A DNA stretch of 64,000 nucleotides. It comes from Pseudaestuariivita rosea. Lineage in GTDB: Bacteria > Pseudomonadota > Alphaproteobacteria > Rhodobacterales > Rhodobacteraceae. The notes beneath the pieces are model-generated. The model was not told the origin of the DNA. It searched no databases and saw nothing but the letters and a program-made list of their open reading frames with translations. A program made the translations under genes and the position numbers. Location of the stretch: contig NZ_JACNMP010000003.1 in assembly GCF_017592335.1 (NCBI RefSeq), positions 1-64,000 on the forward strand. The letters run 5' to 3'. Of this stretch, positions 34,913 through 44,112 are shown in pieces. Each line of letters begins with the position of its first letter. The stretch's first letter is position 1.

Positions 34913-35878
34913 TCAGTCCAATCGATCCGCGATCCAGTTTTCCAGAAGGAAACCGGCAATCGCCCCCTTGCGTGGCGGCAGAACGCGATCATGCTGACCT
35001 GCGAAAATATCCATCATCTGTTCCCGCGTCACCCAAATGGCATCCTCAATCTCGGTCGGGTCGACCTTGATATTCTGATTCAATGCCTCGCCATAACACC
35101 CAAACATTAACGAAGCCGGAAAGGGCCAGGGTTGCGACGTCAGATAACCGACGCGACCTACCTTGATATGTGTTTCCTCATAAACCTCGCGGCGCACGGC
35201 GGCCTCGATGGTTTCACCCGGTTCGACAAAGCCCGCCAGCAGAGAATACATACGGTCCGGCCATCCGGGTGACCGACCCAACAGCACCTTGTTGCCATAT
35301 GTGATCAGCATGATCACCACGGGGTCCGTGCGTGGAAAATGATGCGCGCCGCAGGTGCCGCAGGTACGTTGCCACCCGGCCTGGGTCATCTGGCTTTCCG
35401 CGCCGCACGCCGCGCAAAAGCGGTGTGTGCGGTGCCAGCCCAACACCGCCTTGGCCGTAGCCGCCAATTCGGCGTCGCGCGCACTAAGGCGGGTCATGAC
35501 CATACGCAGTTCGGCAAAGACGTGATCAGTGGGCACATCGGGCGGATGCTGTTCGCTTGGGTCCAGAAACAACCCCAGGCTTTCGCGATCCAGTTCCTGC
35601 GGTTCCCAATGGGATACGTCCACCGCAAACCAGGCCTGATCCCCATCCAGCCCCAGAAACACATGCCGATCCGCCCGATCCGCGACCAACGGATGGCTTT
35701 TGGTCACCCACGCCAAGGCATCCCGCTTTTCACCACGAACCAGTGGCTTGCCGCGCCACATCATCAGAACAGGCGCATCGTTTTCGATGTATCCTGCCAG
35801 AACGTCGGTCTTGATCCGAAGCTGCGCCGCCCGATCCAGGCCCGAGCCGCCGAATGTCACTGTCTCAGCAATCTTCAT
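34913..35878 (-). CDS. nudC: NAD(+) diphosphatase / NAD-RNA decapping hydrolase
   Basis: A 321-residue Nudix enzyme. A zinc ribbon (CAACGAES and CGTCGAHHFPR) precedes the Nudix box GFVEPGETIEAAVRREVYEET, which is followed by the NudC signature SQPWPFPAS. It hydrolyses NAD(H) and removes NAD caps from RNA in other bacteria. An A-rich AAAGGA site precedes the ATG at 35878; longer starts are unsupported. Divergent from cpdB. Confidence 0.93.
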   Translation of the reverse strand: MKIAETVTFGGSGLDRAAQLRIKTDVLAGYIENDAPVLMMWRGKPLVRGEKRDALAWVTKSHPLVADRADRHVFLGLDGDQAWFAVDVSHWEPQELDRESLGLFLDPSEQHPPDVPTDHVFAELRMVMTRLSARDAELAATAKAVLGWHRTHRFCAACGAESQMTQAGWQRTCGTCGAHHFPRTDPVVIMLITYGNKVLLGRSPGWPDRMYSLLAGFVEPGETIEAAVRREVYEETHIKVGRVGYLTSQPWPFPASLMFGCYGEALNQNIKVDPTEIEDAIWVTREQMMDIFAGQHDRVLPPRKGAIAGFLLENWIADRLD

Positions 35879-36067
35879 TCTTTTTCCTTTCTGCCCCAAT
35901 GCCATGGGCAGAAACGGATGGCAAATTCGGATTACACACGTATAACGTGCAGATGGTTCGTGACGATCAAAGTGCCGATCTTGGCAAAACAACGCGCAAG
36001 GGTCGTGCGTTCCGCCTGCGTCATGCTAAGCTTACCCTTGGGACTCACCGCAACCGGGGGAAAAACG

Positions 36068-38044
36068 ATGAGCCAGCACCGTGATCAATTCAGCCGAAGA
36101 CAGTTTATTGCAACAACCGCAGCAGGTGGCGCCTTGATCGCGCTGCATCCTTTTTCTGCGCGCGCCAGCACCAATCAGGCGCATCTGCGGATTATGGAGA
36201 CGACCGACCTGCACGTGCATGTCTATACTTATGACTACTACGCCGACCGCCCGCGCGATACTGTCGGGCTGGCGCGCACCGCATCGATCATCAATGATAT
36301 CCGGGCCGAGGCGACGAACAGTCTGCTGATTGACAACGGTGATTTTCTGCAGGGCAACCCGATGGGCGATTATATCGCCTATGAACGCGGCATGAAGGAG
36401 GGCGACATGCATCCGGTCATCACCGCGATGAACACGCTTGGCTTTGACGCGATGACGCTTGGCAATCACGAATTCAACTATGGTCTTGATTTCCTGATGA
36501 AGTCACTGGCGGGCAGCGATTTTCCCGTGGTCACATCGAACATCGCGCTTCAGGCAGGTGCATCGCCCACTGCGGATAAAACACTGATTGAACCCTATGT
36601 GATCCTGGACCGGATGGTGACAGACGGCAGCGGGGAAACCCGACCCATCAAGGTCGGTCTGATCGGCTTTGTGCCGCCGCAGGTCATGATCTGGGACCGC
36701 CGCCATCTGGAAGGCAACGTGATCGCCCGCGATATCGTCGAAACCGCCCGCGCCTATGTGCCCCAGATGAAGGAACAGGGCGCCGATATTATCATCGCGC
36801 TCAGCCATTCTGGTATTGGCGAGGTGAACGCGATTGAAGGGATGGAAAACGCATCCGTCCCGCTGGCCGCGCTTGACGGGATTGACGTGGTGCTGACCGG
36901 CCACCACCACCGCACCTTCCCCGGTCCGGATTATGAGGCGAATGAGGTCATCGATCCCGCCGCAGGCACCCTGCATGGCAAACCCGCCGTGATGGGCGGA
37001 TTCTGGGGCAGCCACCTTGGGGTCATCGACCTGATGCTGGCTTATGAGGGCGGCGCGTGGCGAGTGATGACGCACAGTGTGGAAACGCGCCCGATTTCGC
37101 AGCGGAACGAGGATCGCTCGATCACCGCGCTGGTCGAAAGTGATCAAAAGGTGCTGGATGCCGTTGCCGCCGATCACGATGCAACGCTGGCCTATATCCG
37201 TCGCGCGGTGGGCAAGACGGCCGCGCCCCTGCACAGTTATTTCGCGCTGGTGGCCGATGATCCATCGGTCCAGATCGTCTCGAACGCGCAGCACTGGTAC
37301 CTGGAACAGATGCTGGCGGGTACGGAATACGCCGACCTGCCGCTATTGTCGGCCGCGGCCCCGTTCAAGGCCGGTGGGCGCGGTGGGCCCGAGAATTACA
37401 CCGACGTCGCCGCGGGCGATGTGGCGATCAAGAATGTGGCCGATCTGTACCTTTATCCCAATACCGTGCGTGCGGTGAAAGTGACCGGCGCGCAGGTGAA
37501 AGACTGGCTGGAACGCAGCGCGGGTATGTTCAATCAGATCACGCCCGGTCAGGCCGATCAGGTACTGCTGAACCCGGAGTTTCCCAGCTATAATTTCGAT
37601 GTGATCGACGGTGTGACCTATCAGATCGACATTAGCCAACCGTCGAAGTTTGACCCAAAGGGCGGGCTGATTAACGCGGATGCCAACCGGATTATCAACC
37701 TGACTTATAACGGCGCACCTATCACGGATGATCAGGAATTCATCATCGCCACCAACAACTATCGCGCGGGCGGCGGCGGCAGTTTCCCCGGCGCGATGGG
37801 CGACACGATTGTGTTCGAGGCCCCCGATACCAACCGCGACGTGATCGTCCGCTATATCGTCGAACAGGGCACGGTTCAGCCCAGTGCCGACGGCAACTGG
37901 CGCTTTGCCCCATTGGCAGATACCAGCGTGCTTTTCGACAGCGGACCGAAAGCGGTTGAATATCTGGGCGATCTTGAAAGCGTGACCATCGAACAGGCTG
38001 GGGAAGGCCCCGATGGTTTTGCCCGCTTCCGCATCACGCTTTAA
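36068..38044 (+). CDS. cpdB: 2',3'-cyclic-nucleotide 2'-phosphodiesterase/3'-nucleotidase
   Basis: A periplasmic 658-residue enzyme of the 5'-nucleotidase superfamily that lets cells use external cyclic nucleotides and 3'-nucleotides as phosphate. A Tat signal peptide SRRQF at residues 9-13 is followed by a hydrophobic run and ARA cleavage site. Metal motifs are METTDLHVHVYTYD, NGDFLQGNP, LGNHEFNYG and TGHHHRTFPG. The C-domain has NNYRAGGGGSFPG. The ATG at 36068 has GGGGG upstream. Repeat copy 2 starts 16 bp after its stop. Confidence 0.92.
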   Translation: MSQHRDQFSRRQFIATTAAGGALIALHPFSARASTNQAHLRIMETTDLHVHVYTYDYYADRPRDTVGLARTASIINDIRAEATNSLLIDNGDFLQGNPMGDYIAYERGMKEGDMHPVITAMNTLGFDAMTLGNHEFNYGLDFLMKSLAGSDFPVVTSNIALQAGASPTADKTLIEPYVILDRMVTDGSGETRPIKVGLIGFVPPQVMIWDRRHLEGNVIARDIVETARAYVPQMKEQGADIIIALSHSGIGEVNAIEGMENASVPLAALDGIDVVLTGHHHRTFPGPDYEANEVIDPAAGTLHGKPAVMGGFWGSHLGVIDLMLAYEGGAWRVMTHSVETRPISQRNEDRSITALVESDQKVLDAVAADHDATLAYIRRAVGKTAAPLHSYFALVADDPSVQIVSNAQHWYLEQMLAGTEYADLPLLSAAAPFKAGGRGGPENYTDVAAGDVAIKNVADLYLYPNTVRAVKVTGAQVKDWLERSAGMFNQITPGQADQVLLNPEFPSYNFDVIDGVTYQIDISQPSKFDPKGGLINADANRIINLTYNGAPITDDQEFIIATNNYRAGGGGSFPGAMGDTIVFEAPDTNRDVIVRYIVEQGTVQPSADGNWRFAPLADTSVLFDSGPKAVEYLGDLESVTIEQAGEGPDGFARFRITL

Positions 38045-38059
38045 AGGTACGACGACTTA

Positions 38060-38140
38060 GGGCAGCGACCGTCCGCGGGTGGGCGTGAAGCGCCCGCCCA
38101 TGGGGGCGGTCGGGCGCTGCCCGGTGGTGCGCACCGGGCG
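38060..38140 (-). repeat. Structured intergenic repeat, copy 2
   Basis: Reverse-oriented copy of the ~85-bp element, 15 bp after the cpdB stop. The outer stem is imperfect compared with copies 1 and 3; the end hairpin CCCGGTG/CACCGGG is perfect. It could act as a terminator or RNA-stabilising structure for cpdB. Confidence 0.8.
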
Positions 38141-38324
38141 GTATATTACAAGGGTATCGCATCACCCCCGACTTTTCTCTTGCCTAAAGAACAGGCAGTT
38201 TGCACAGTATTTTAGCCCAAACAATCGGCGGTTGCCTCATTTGGTGGCAAACAAAGGCCCTGGGCTATCCGCCACGCGCTGCGCTGCTAAGCCTTGCGTC
38301 AGCCAAGAAAAACAGGAGGTCCCC

Positions 38325-39332
38325 ATGATCAAAGCGACTTTGACAGGCATCGTCACCGCGATGTCGCTGGCAACAGCTGCAATAGCCGACACCGAAATAC
38401 CCTTTGCCCTGGACTGGAAATTCGAAGGCCCCGCCGCCGCTTACTTTCTGGCCATCGACAACGGTCATTTCGCCGAACAGGGTCTAAGCGTTGAAATTTC
38501 GGCCGGACAGGGGTCGCTGGATGCCATTCCCAAGGTCGCCACGGGCGCGTTTCCGTTCGGCTTTGCCGATATCAATTCGCTGATCAAATTCCTGGACCAA
38601 AACCCGGGCGCACCGGTGACCGCCGTGATGATGGTCTATGACAAACCACCCTTTGCCGTCATTGGGCGCAAAAGTCAGGGGATCAACGGCATCGAAGACC
38701 TGGAAGGCTCTGTCCTGGGTGCACCGCCCCCCGATGGCGCCTGGGCGCAGTTTCCGATCTTTGCCCAGGAAAATGACATCGACGTCAGTACCATCACCGT
38801 CGAACCGGTGGGCTTTCCCACACGCGAACCGATGCTGGCCGCGGGCGAGGTCGACAGCGTGACCGGTTTTTCCTTTTCGTCGTATCTGAACCTTGTCCGT
38901 CTTGGCGTGCCCGAAGATGACATCACCACCATCCTGATGGCCGATCACGGGGTGGAACTTTACGGCAATGCGATCATCGTCAACACCGATTTTGCCGAGG
39001 CCAACCCCGAAACCGTCACTGACTTCCTGACAGCCGTAGCCGCCGGATGGCGCGATGCGATTGCCGATCCTCAGGCGGGGGCGGCTGCCGTTATTGCCCG
39101 TAATCCCGCCGGTGACGTCGAACTGGAAACGGTCCGGCTGCAACTGGCCATTGGGGCGAATGTTCTGACCGAACATACCGCTGAAAATGGCATGGGGCGG
39201 ATCGATGCGGATCGTTTTGCAAGGGCGCTGGTGCAACTGGCCACGACCTATGAATTCCAGAACACCACCGACGCGCCGCAGTATTTCACCAATGATTACC
39301 TGCCCGCGGCAGAGTTGCTGATGCTGCAATAA
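38325..39332 (+). CDS. ABC transporter substrate-binding protein (NitT/TauT type)
   Basis: A 335-residue periplasmic protein with a signal peptide (residues 1-21) and the NMT1/SsuA-like fold: FALDWKFEGPAAAYFLAIDNG, VATGAFPFGFADINSLI, and GFSFSSYLNLVRLG. Relatives bind nitrate, sulfonates, hydroxymethylpyrimidine or other small organics; the ligand is not readable here. CAGGAGG precedes the ATG. First gene of a three-gene cassette. The 5' leader shows no recognisable riboswitch. Confidence 0.85.
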   Translation: MIKATLTGIVTAMSLATAAIADTEIPFALDWKFEGPAAAYFLAIDNGHFAEQGLSVEISAGQGSLDAIPKVATGAFPFGFADINSLIKFLDQNPGAPVTAVMMVYDKPPFAVIGRKSQGINGIEDLEGSVLGAPPPDGAWAQFPIFAQENDIDVSTITVEPVGFPTREPMLAAGEVDSVTGFSFSSYLNLVRLGVPEDDITTILMADHGVELYGNAIIVNTDFAEANPETVTDFLTAVAAGWRDAIADPQAGAAAVIARNPAGDVELETVRLQLAIGANVLTEHTAENGMGRIDADRFARALVQLATTYEFQNTTDAPQYFTNDYLPAAELLMLQ

Positions 39333-40127
39333 ATGCCTGTTCCAATCGAGCTACGTGCCGTCAGCCACGCCTACAAGACCGACAGCGGCCCGTTGCCGGT
39401 CTTGCGGGATCTTAACATCAAGATGGCCGAGGGCAGTTTTACCGCTGTTGTCGGCCCGTCGGGGTGCGGGAAATCGACGCTGACGCGACTGATTGCGGGC
39501 CTGATGCGCCCGGACGAAGGTCAGGTTTGGCTGGGCGGTGAAATCGTCACATCCCCCCGTGCGACGGTTGGTATGGCGTTTCAGAACCCGGTCCTGCTGG
39601 AATGGCGGTCGATTTTACAGAACGTCATGCTGCCGCTTGAGATCGTGAAGAACAAACTCAGCAAGTCCCAACGCGAGGACCGCGCGCGTCAGTTGCTGGC
39701 GCTGGTGGGTCTTGAGGGTTTCGAAGACAAACGCCCGTCCGAGCTGTCAGGCGGCATGCGTCAACGCGCATCCTTGTGTCGATCCATTGTCCATCGCCCG
39801 CAGGTTTTGATTTTGGACGAACCCTTTGGCGCGCTTGATGCCTTTACCCGCGAAGACCTATGGCAAACGATGCATGATTTGCGGTCCGAAGAACCCTTTA
39901 CCTGCCTATTGATCACCCACGATCTGCGCGAAAGCGTGTTTCTGGCCGATGAGGTCGTGGTACTGTCGGGTCGCCCCGCCACAGCACAGTATAAACTGAC
40001 CGTCGATTTGGGGGACAATCGCAAAATCGATGATCTGTATACCGCCAAGGCAGTCGACATGCTGGCCACGCTGCGTCATCAGATCGAAGTTGCCCAGGGC
40101 CGTGCCCCGGCGGAGGCTGCTGAATGA
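39333..40127 (+). CDS. ABC transporter ATP-binding protein (NitT/TauT type)
   Basis: A 264-residue ATPase with Walker A GPSGCGKST, Q-loop AFQNPVLLEW, signature LSGGMRQRASLCRSI and Walker B LILDEPFGALDA, followed by the H-loop ITHDLRES. It starts directly after the substrate-binding protein stop and overlaps the permease gene by ATGA. The SsuB/TauB-like layout agrees with the rest of the cassette. Confidence 0.93.
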   Translation: MPVPIELRAVSHAYKTDSGPLPVLRDLNIKMAEGSFTAVVGPSGCGKSTLTRLIAGLMRPDEGQVWLGGEIVTSPRATVGMAFQNPVLLEWRSILQNVMLPLEIVKNKLSKSQREDRARQLLALVGLEGFEDKRPSELSGGMRQRASLCRSIVHRPQVLILDEPFGALDAFTREDLWQTMHDLRSEEPFTCLLITHDLRESVFLADEVVVLSGRPATAQYKLTVDLGDNRKIDDLYTAKAVDMLATLRHQIEVAQGRAPAEAAE

Positions 40128-40888
40128 AAATCTTTCGCAAAATCGCCGTGCCCATCCTGGCCATCCTGATTTTCCTGGCGCTCTGGGAATGGCTGGTCTG
40201 GTTCAATAACTGGCCGAACTACAAAATGGCTTCGCCTTCTGATCTTTGGCCAGCCTTCTGGCGGTTCCGGTGGCTGTTTTTGGAATACGGCTGGCAGACG
40301 CTGTGGCGCACGGTCGCGGGTCTGGGTCTGGCGGTCGTCGTGGGCACCTTGATCGGCATGGTCATGGGTTTTTCCCGCACGGTGCGCGAAGGCCTTTACC
40401 CCCTGCTGGTCGGCTTTAACGCGATCCCCAAGGCGACCGTTGTGCCGGTCATCGCGCTGATCTTCGTGGGCCAACACGACATGAACACCATCTTGATCGC
40501 CTTTATGATCAGCTTTTTCCCAATCGCGGTGTCGGTTTCCATCGGTCTGTCCACGCTGGAACCCGAATACCGCGACATCCTGCGGTCGCTCGGCGCATCG
40601 CAATTCATCGTCTTCTGGAAAATCGCCCTGCCGAAAACACTGCCCGAGTTCTTTGGAGCGCTGAAGGTGGCCGTCACGCTGGCCTTTATCGGCACCAACC
40701 TGATGGAGATCGTCGAACCCCACGGCAAAGGCCTGGGCCACCTGTTCGACAGCGGCAAGATCAACGCAGACTACCCACTAATGTTCGCCGTCCTGATCGC
40801 GCTGGCCGTGCTGGGGATTTTGCTGTTCTATATCGTCGTCGCGCTGGAAAAGGTTTTTGCCGGTTGGGCCGAACGAACAGCGCACTAG
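40124..40888 (+). CDS. ABC transporter permease (NitT/TauT type)
   Basis: A 254-residue BPD-type permease with about six membrane segments and the coupling loop EYRDILRSLGASQFIVFWKIALPKTLPEFFGALKVA region (EAA motif, about 145-180). It completes the importer with the two preceding genes. Substrate unknown. Confidence 0.92.
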   Translation: MKIFRKIAVPILAILIFLALWEWLVWFNNWPNYKMASPSDLWPAFWRFRWLFLEYGWQTLWRTVAGLGLAVVVGTLIGMVMGFSRTVREGLYPLLVGFNAIPKATVVPVIALIFVGQHDMNTILIAFMISFFPIAVSVSIGLSTLEPEYRDILRSLGASQFIVFWKIALPKTLPEFFGALKVAVTLAFIGTNLMEIVEPHGKGLGHLFDSGKINADYPLMFAVLIALAVLGILLFYIVVALEKVFAGWAERTAH

Positions 40889-41071
40889 GCGTCGTTAAAC
40901 ATCGGATTATCGTGCAATAAATTAGGGTTCCGGCCCCCGACAACAGGCGTGTGACCCCGAAGTCGGCACATTCCGTCAAATGGCCAGATATGAAAAAAAC
41001 GAAAGCCAAAAGGTCGATATCGGTATTCTCAACGCCCGGTCGCAGAAGTGGATTCAATAAGATATTTACAA

Positions 41072-41087
41072 AACTAGAATTATAGTT
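41072..41087. promoter_or_regulatory. Candidate ArsR operator
   Basis: AACTA and TAGTT arms around a 6-base AT centre lie 12 bp before the arsR ATG, the usual place for an ArsR/SmtB dyad. Assignment is by position and symmetry only. Confidence 0.4.
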
Positions 41088-41098
41088 ATTTTAGCCCT

Positions 41099-41419
41099 AT
41101 GACAATGACCAGCCCAAACGCCCGCGCCCTTGCCGCCCTTGGACATGACGCCCGTCTATCGATCTTCCGCCTGTTGGTGAAGGCCGGTGAAGATGGGTTG
41201 AGGATCATGGATATTGGTCAGCACCTGAACATCAGCCCCTCGACCCTGGCGCATCACCTGTCGATGCTGGTCGATGCCGGTCTGGTCACTCAGCAAAAGC
41301 GGGGGCGCGAGGTGTTCAATCGCATCGACTATCCCGCCATGCATCAACTGGTCGATTTTCTGACCTCGGAATGCTGCACCGGGGTCAAAGTGATCGCCGT
41401 GGCCGAAGACACTGCTTAG
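41099..41419 (+). CDS. arsR: ArsR/SmtB-family metalloid repressor
   Basis: A 106-residue winged-helix repressor: ISPSTLAHHLSMLVDAGLV is the recognition region. A vicinal pair Cys92-Cys93 near the C-terminus (TSECCTG) could bind As(III), as in ArsR types with C-terminal cysteines; the classical ELCVCDL motif is absent. The next gene is an ArsP-like permease, so control of organoarsenical or metalloid export is the likely job. Confidence 0.85.
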   Translation: MTMTSPNARALAALGHDARLSIFRLLVKAGEDGLRIMDIGQHLNISPSTLAHHLSMLVDAGLVTQQKRGREVFNRIDYPAMHQLVDFLTSECCTGVKVIAVAEDTA

Positions 41420-41437
41420 GGCCTTCTTTTGCCCTAA
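41416..41437 (+). terminator. Hairpin spanning the arsR stop codon
   Basis: TTAGGGC (41416-41422) and GCCCTAA (41431-41437) pair around CTTCTTTT. The stop codon of arsR is inside the stem. It may reduce read-through into, or translation coupling with, the permease gene. No T-tract follows. Confidence 0.4.
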
Positions 41438-41464
41438 AACAACTATAAACCTAGAGGTATCGAA

Positions 41465-42514
41465 ATGTCAGACGCCACGATTTCCGCAAAAGGCCCGATA
41501 TCCTGGATACAGTATCTGTGGCGGCATGAGCGCGTCTGGATTGTCACCGTCCTGATCCTGGCCTTGCTGGCAATTTTCGATCCAGGACAGGCCGCAAGCA
41601 GCACGGTTTTCGCAGGCAAGGCGCTATTGCATACGGCACCCTACCTGATCCTGTCGATCAGTATCGCGGCCTGGGCGGGGGCCACTGGTGCAGACAACCT
41701 GATCGCGCGGGCCTTCACTGGCGCGCCATTGCTGATGATCCTGATGGGCGCTTTGGCGGGCGGGCTGTCGCCCTTTTGTTCCTGCGGCGTTATTCCCCTG
41801 ATCGCAGCGCTTCTGGCGATGCGCGTGCCGTTGTCTGCGGTAATGGCGTTCTGGCTGGCCTCGCCCATCATGGACCCGTCGATGTTTTTCCTGACGGCTG
41901 GTATGCTTGATCTGGAATTTGCGATTGCCAAGACGCTGGCGGCTATCGGGTTGGGGTTGTTCGGCGGTCTGACCATTCATGCCTTGTCCGGCAGCGCCAT
42001 ATTGGCCAATCCACTGCGCGAGGGTGTCGGGAATGGCGGCTGTGGCGCGTCGGCCGTTCGATCACCAAAACCTGTTGTCTGGCAGTTCTGGACGCAACCC
42101 GAACGGCGCGCGCGTTTCGCGCGGGATGCCCTGAAGACCACGCTGTTTCTTTCCAAATGGCTGACGCTGGCCTTTGTGTTGGAAAGCCTGATGCTGGCCT
42201 GGGTCCCCGCCGAAACCGTCACAGCCGCATTGGGTGGCGAAGGGCTGATGCCGATCTTTGTGGCAACGCTGGTGGGTGTGCCCGCCTATCTGAACGGCTA
42301 CGCTGCATTGCCACTGGTCGGCGGCCTGATCGATCAGGGCATGGCGCCGGGGGCAGGACTGGCCTTTCTGGTGGCCGGCGGCGTGACCTCGATCCCCGCA
42401 GCAATGGCCGTTTGGGCCCTGGCACGGCCCCCGGTCTTTGCACTTTATATCGCGCTGTCGCTGACCGGCGCCTTTGCCGTCGGGCTGTTGTTCCAGGGTT
42501 GGAGCGTCATTTGA
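41465..42514 (+). CDS. arsP: ArsP-like permease (YraQ/DUF318 family)
   Basis: A 349-residue membrane protein with 8 or more hydrophobic segments. Cys105 and Cys107 in LSPFCSCGVIPL, plus WLASPIMDPSMF, match the DUF318 permease family that includes the organoarsenical exporter ArsP. A cytosolic loop near residues 180-210 (GGCGASA) adds another Cys. With the adjacent arsR this predicts inducible export of trivalent organoarsenicals; a different metal(loid) is possible. AGAGG-type site precedes the ATG. Confidence 0.8.
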   Translation: MSDATISAKGPISWIQYLWRHERVWIVTVLILALLAIFDPGQAASSTVFAGKALLHTAPYLILSISIAAWAGATGADNLIARAFTGAPLLMILMGALAGGLSPFCSCGVIPLIAALLAMRVPLSAVMAFWLASPIMDPSMFFLTAGMLDLEFAIAKTLAAIGLGLFGGLTIHALSGSAILANPLREGVGNGGCGASAVRSPKPVVWQFWTQPERRARFARDALKTTLFLSKWLTLAFVLESLMLAWVPAETVTAALGGEGLMPIFVATLVGVPAYLNGYAALPLVGGLIDQGMAPGAGLAFLVAGGVTSIPAAMAVWALARPPVFALYIALSLTGAFAVGLLFQGWSVI

Positions 42515-42572
42515 CCGCTTGATCGCCAGACCGATAACGGTCCGTTCACAAGATGGCGCTATAGACAAGGCA

Positions 42573-43561
42573 ATGAAACCATACAAACTGTTTGACTGGG
42601 ACAAGGCGCAGTACGATCGCCGGTTTCTGAATGCCTGCGTGCGGGAATTTCGGGATGCGCAGTTTCCGGGCACCCGGCTTGAGGTCGAGCGTATCTATCA
42701 GGCCAAGGATTACCCGCGTGAGCGGCATGTGTTCAAACTGTCCAACGGCACCCAGGATTTTGCCCTGAAAACCGACACGACGGCAGATCAGAGCGGGCGT
42801 TTGCGCAGCGAATATTCCAACCTGCAGCGGGTTCATCAGCACTTCAAAGACTGCGCCACGTTTGCTGTGCCGCGCCCCGTTTATCTGGCCCAGGACGGCC
42901 GCTTTCTGGTGACCGAGTTTATTCAGGCCCCACCGCCAATAGACAGATCAGGCGGCTGACCGACCCGGATCAGATAAACCAGATCTTTCGGCAGGCCGGC
43001 GAATGGCTGAACCATCTGCACACTATTGGCCCCGGTGAACAGGTGCCCTTCTGGCCCAAATGGATGCTGACCAAGATCGACAGCCTTGTGGCCGAAGAAA
43101 ACCCCAAAGCGCCTGCGTCGCTTTATAACGCGCCGCTGCATCGCATAAAGCAAGGGGTCAATCGTCTGCGCGGCACGCCCGATCTAAAGCTTGAGGCCCA
43201 TGGCGATTTTCACGGAAATAACCTGTTGATCGGGGGGGATAAGACCTATGGCGTCGATTTCACCGAACTGACCCGCAAGCTGGCAGTCTATGACATTGTC
43301 GATCTGATCAAGATGGATTTCCGTCTGGACCATGACGCGGGTAATATCGGCCCAAGCGGGTTGTCGCGCGATACTGAGGCATCATTCTTCAGCGCCTATC
43401 ACCATGCCATCAACCGCGAGGTTTTTGAATTTTGCATGCAGGCCCATCTTCTGATCAGTTGGCTGACGGTTTCGGTCGAGGCCTATGAAAGATCGGCCAA
43501 CAAGCGCGCGAAATACCACCGGCTGGAAAGACGCCTTGGCGCAGCCGATCTGATGGGCTGA
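42573..43561 (+). pseudogene. APH-family phosphotransferase, frameshifted
   Basis: Two adjacent frames together make one ~330-residue kinase-like protein. The first part (42573-42959) has the N-lobe with the FALKTD lysine strand and VTEFIQAPP hinge. The second continues as QIRRLTDPDQINQIF and holds the Brenner motif HGDFHGNNLL and the metal-binding VDFTE. The frames switch by -1 near 42927-42945 (GGCCCCACCG), as after loss of one base. Relatives phosphorylate aminoglycosides, sugars or lipopolysaccharide. Could be a real pseudogene or a base-call error. Confidence 0.8.
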
Positions 43562-43567
43562 CGCCGC

Positions 43568-43978
43568 CTAAGACTGCGGTTTATCCTTCAACAACCGGTC
43601 TGCCTTCTTGCGCACCAGAACGGATCGCAGGTCGTGCATCGCCAGCAAAAGTGCATCGGTGACGGCCTCAAGCTGATCGGACGTCGCCTTGGACTGCGCC
43701 CACTGCGTTGTCAGGTTCAGGTGATCGACCGTCCGCAGAATGTCGTCCACATCGCGTTCGGCCAGCAAGACAATCCGTTTCGCAAGCCAGTCCTGAATGG
43801 CCGCCATTTCATGGTCCGTCAGCACATGCTTGCCCTGAGGCTTGATTTCGCCGTTCTTCACGTTGACGACGGCGATCTGGTCCAACTCAATCCGGCGCTG
43901 GCGATTTTCGGTATCAACCCGAAACACCGCAGCCCCGTTTTCGCGTATCCGAAAGTAGAATTCTGGCAGTTCGTTCAT
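43568..43978 (-). CDS. Conserved hypothetical protein
   Basis: A 136-residue protein starting MNELPEFYFRIRENGAAVFR, a pattern I associate with a conserved Rhodobacterales family of unknown function. It is polar, helical in the second half (ERDVDDILRTVDHLN), with no signal or membrane segment. The ATG at 43978 follows GCAGG. It is convergent with the phosphotransferase pseudogene. Possible nucleic-acid or regulatory role is speculation. Confidence 0.6.
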   Translation of the reverse strand: MNELPEFYFRIRENGAAVFRVDTENRQRRIELDQIAVVNVKNGEIKPQGKHVLTDHEMAAIQDWLAKRIVLLAERDVDDILRTVDHLNLTTQWAQSKATSDQLEAVTDALLLAMHDLRSVLVRKKADRLLKDKPQS

Positions 43979-44112
43979 TTTTTTACCTGCAGCGGGCCGG
44001 ACTTTTGGGCGACCATGCAGTGAATGGCGCGGTTTGACAACTGCCCACAATTGAACAATCAATCGAGTGTGATTTAACCAATACCTTTAATTGCTATTTC
44101 AAGAGGATTTTC

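Noticed and set aside
38141-38324. Possible riboswitch before the NitT/TauT-type cassette
   Set aside because: No THI, cobalamin, purine or other conserved riboswitch core could be found in this leader.
38079-38324. N-terminal extension of the substrate-binding protein
   Set aside because: Runs through the structured repeat; CAGGAGG and a signal peptide set the start at 38325.
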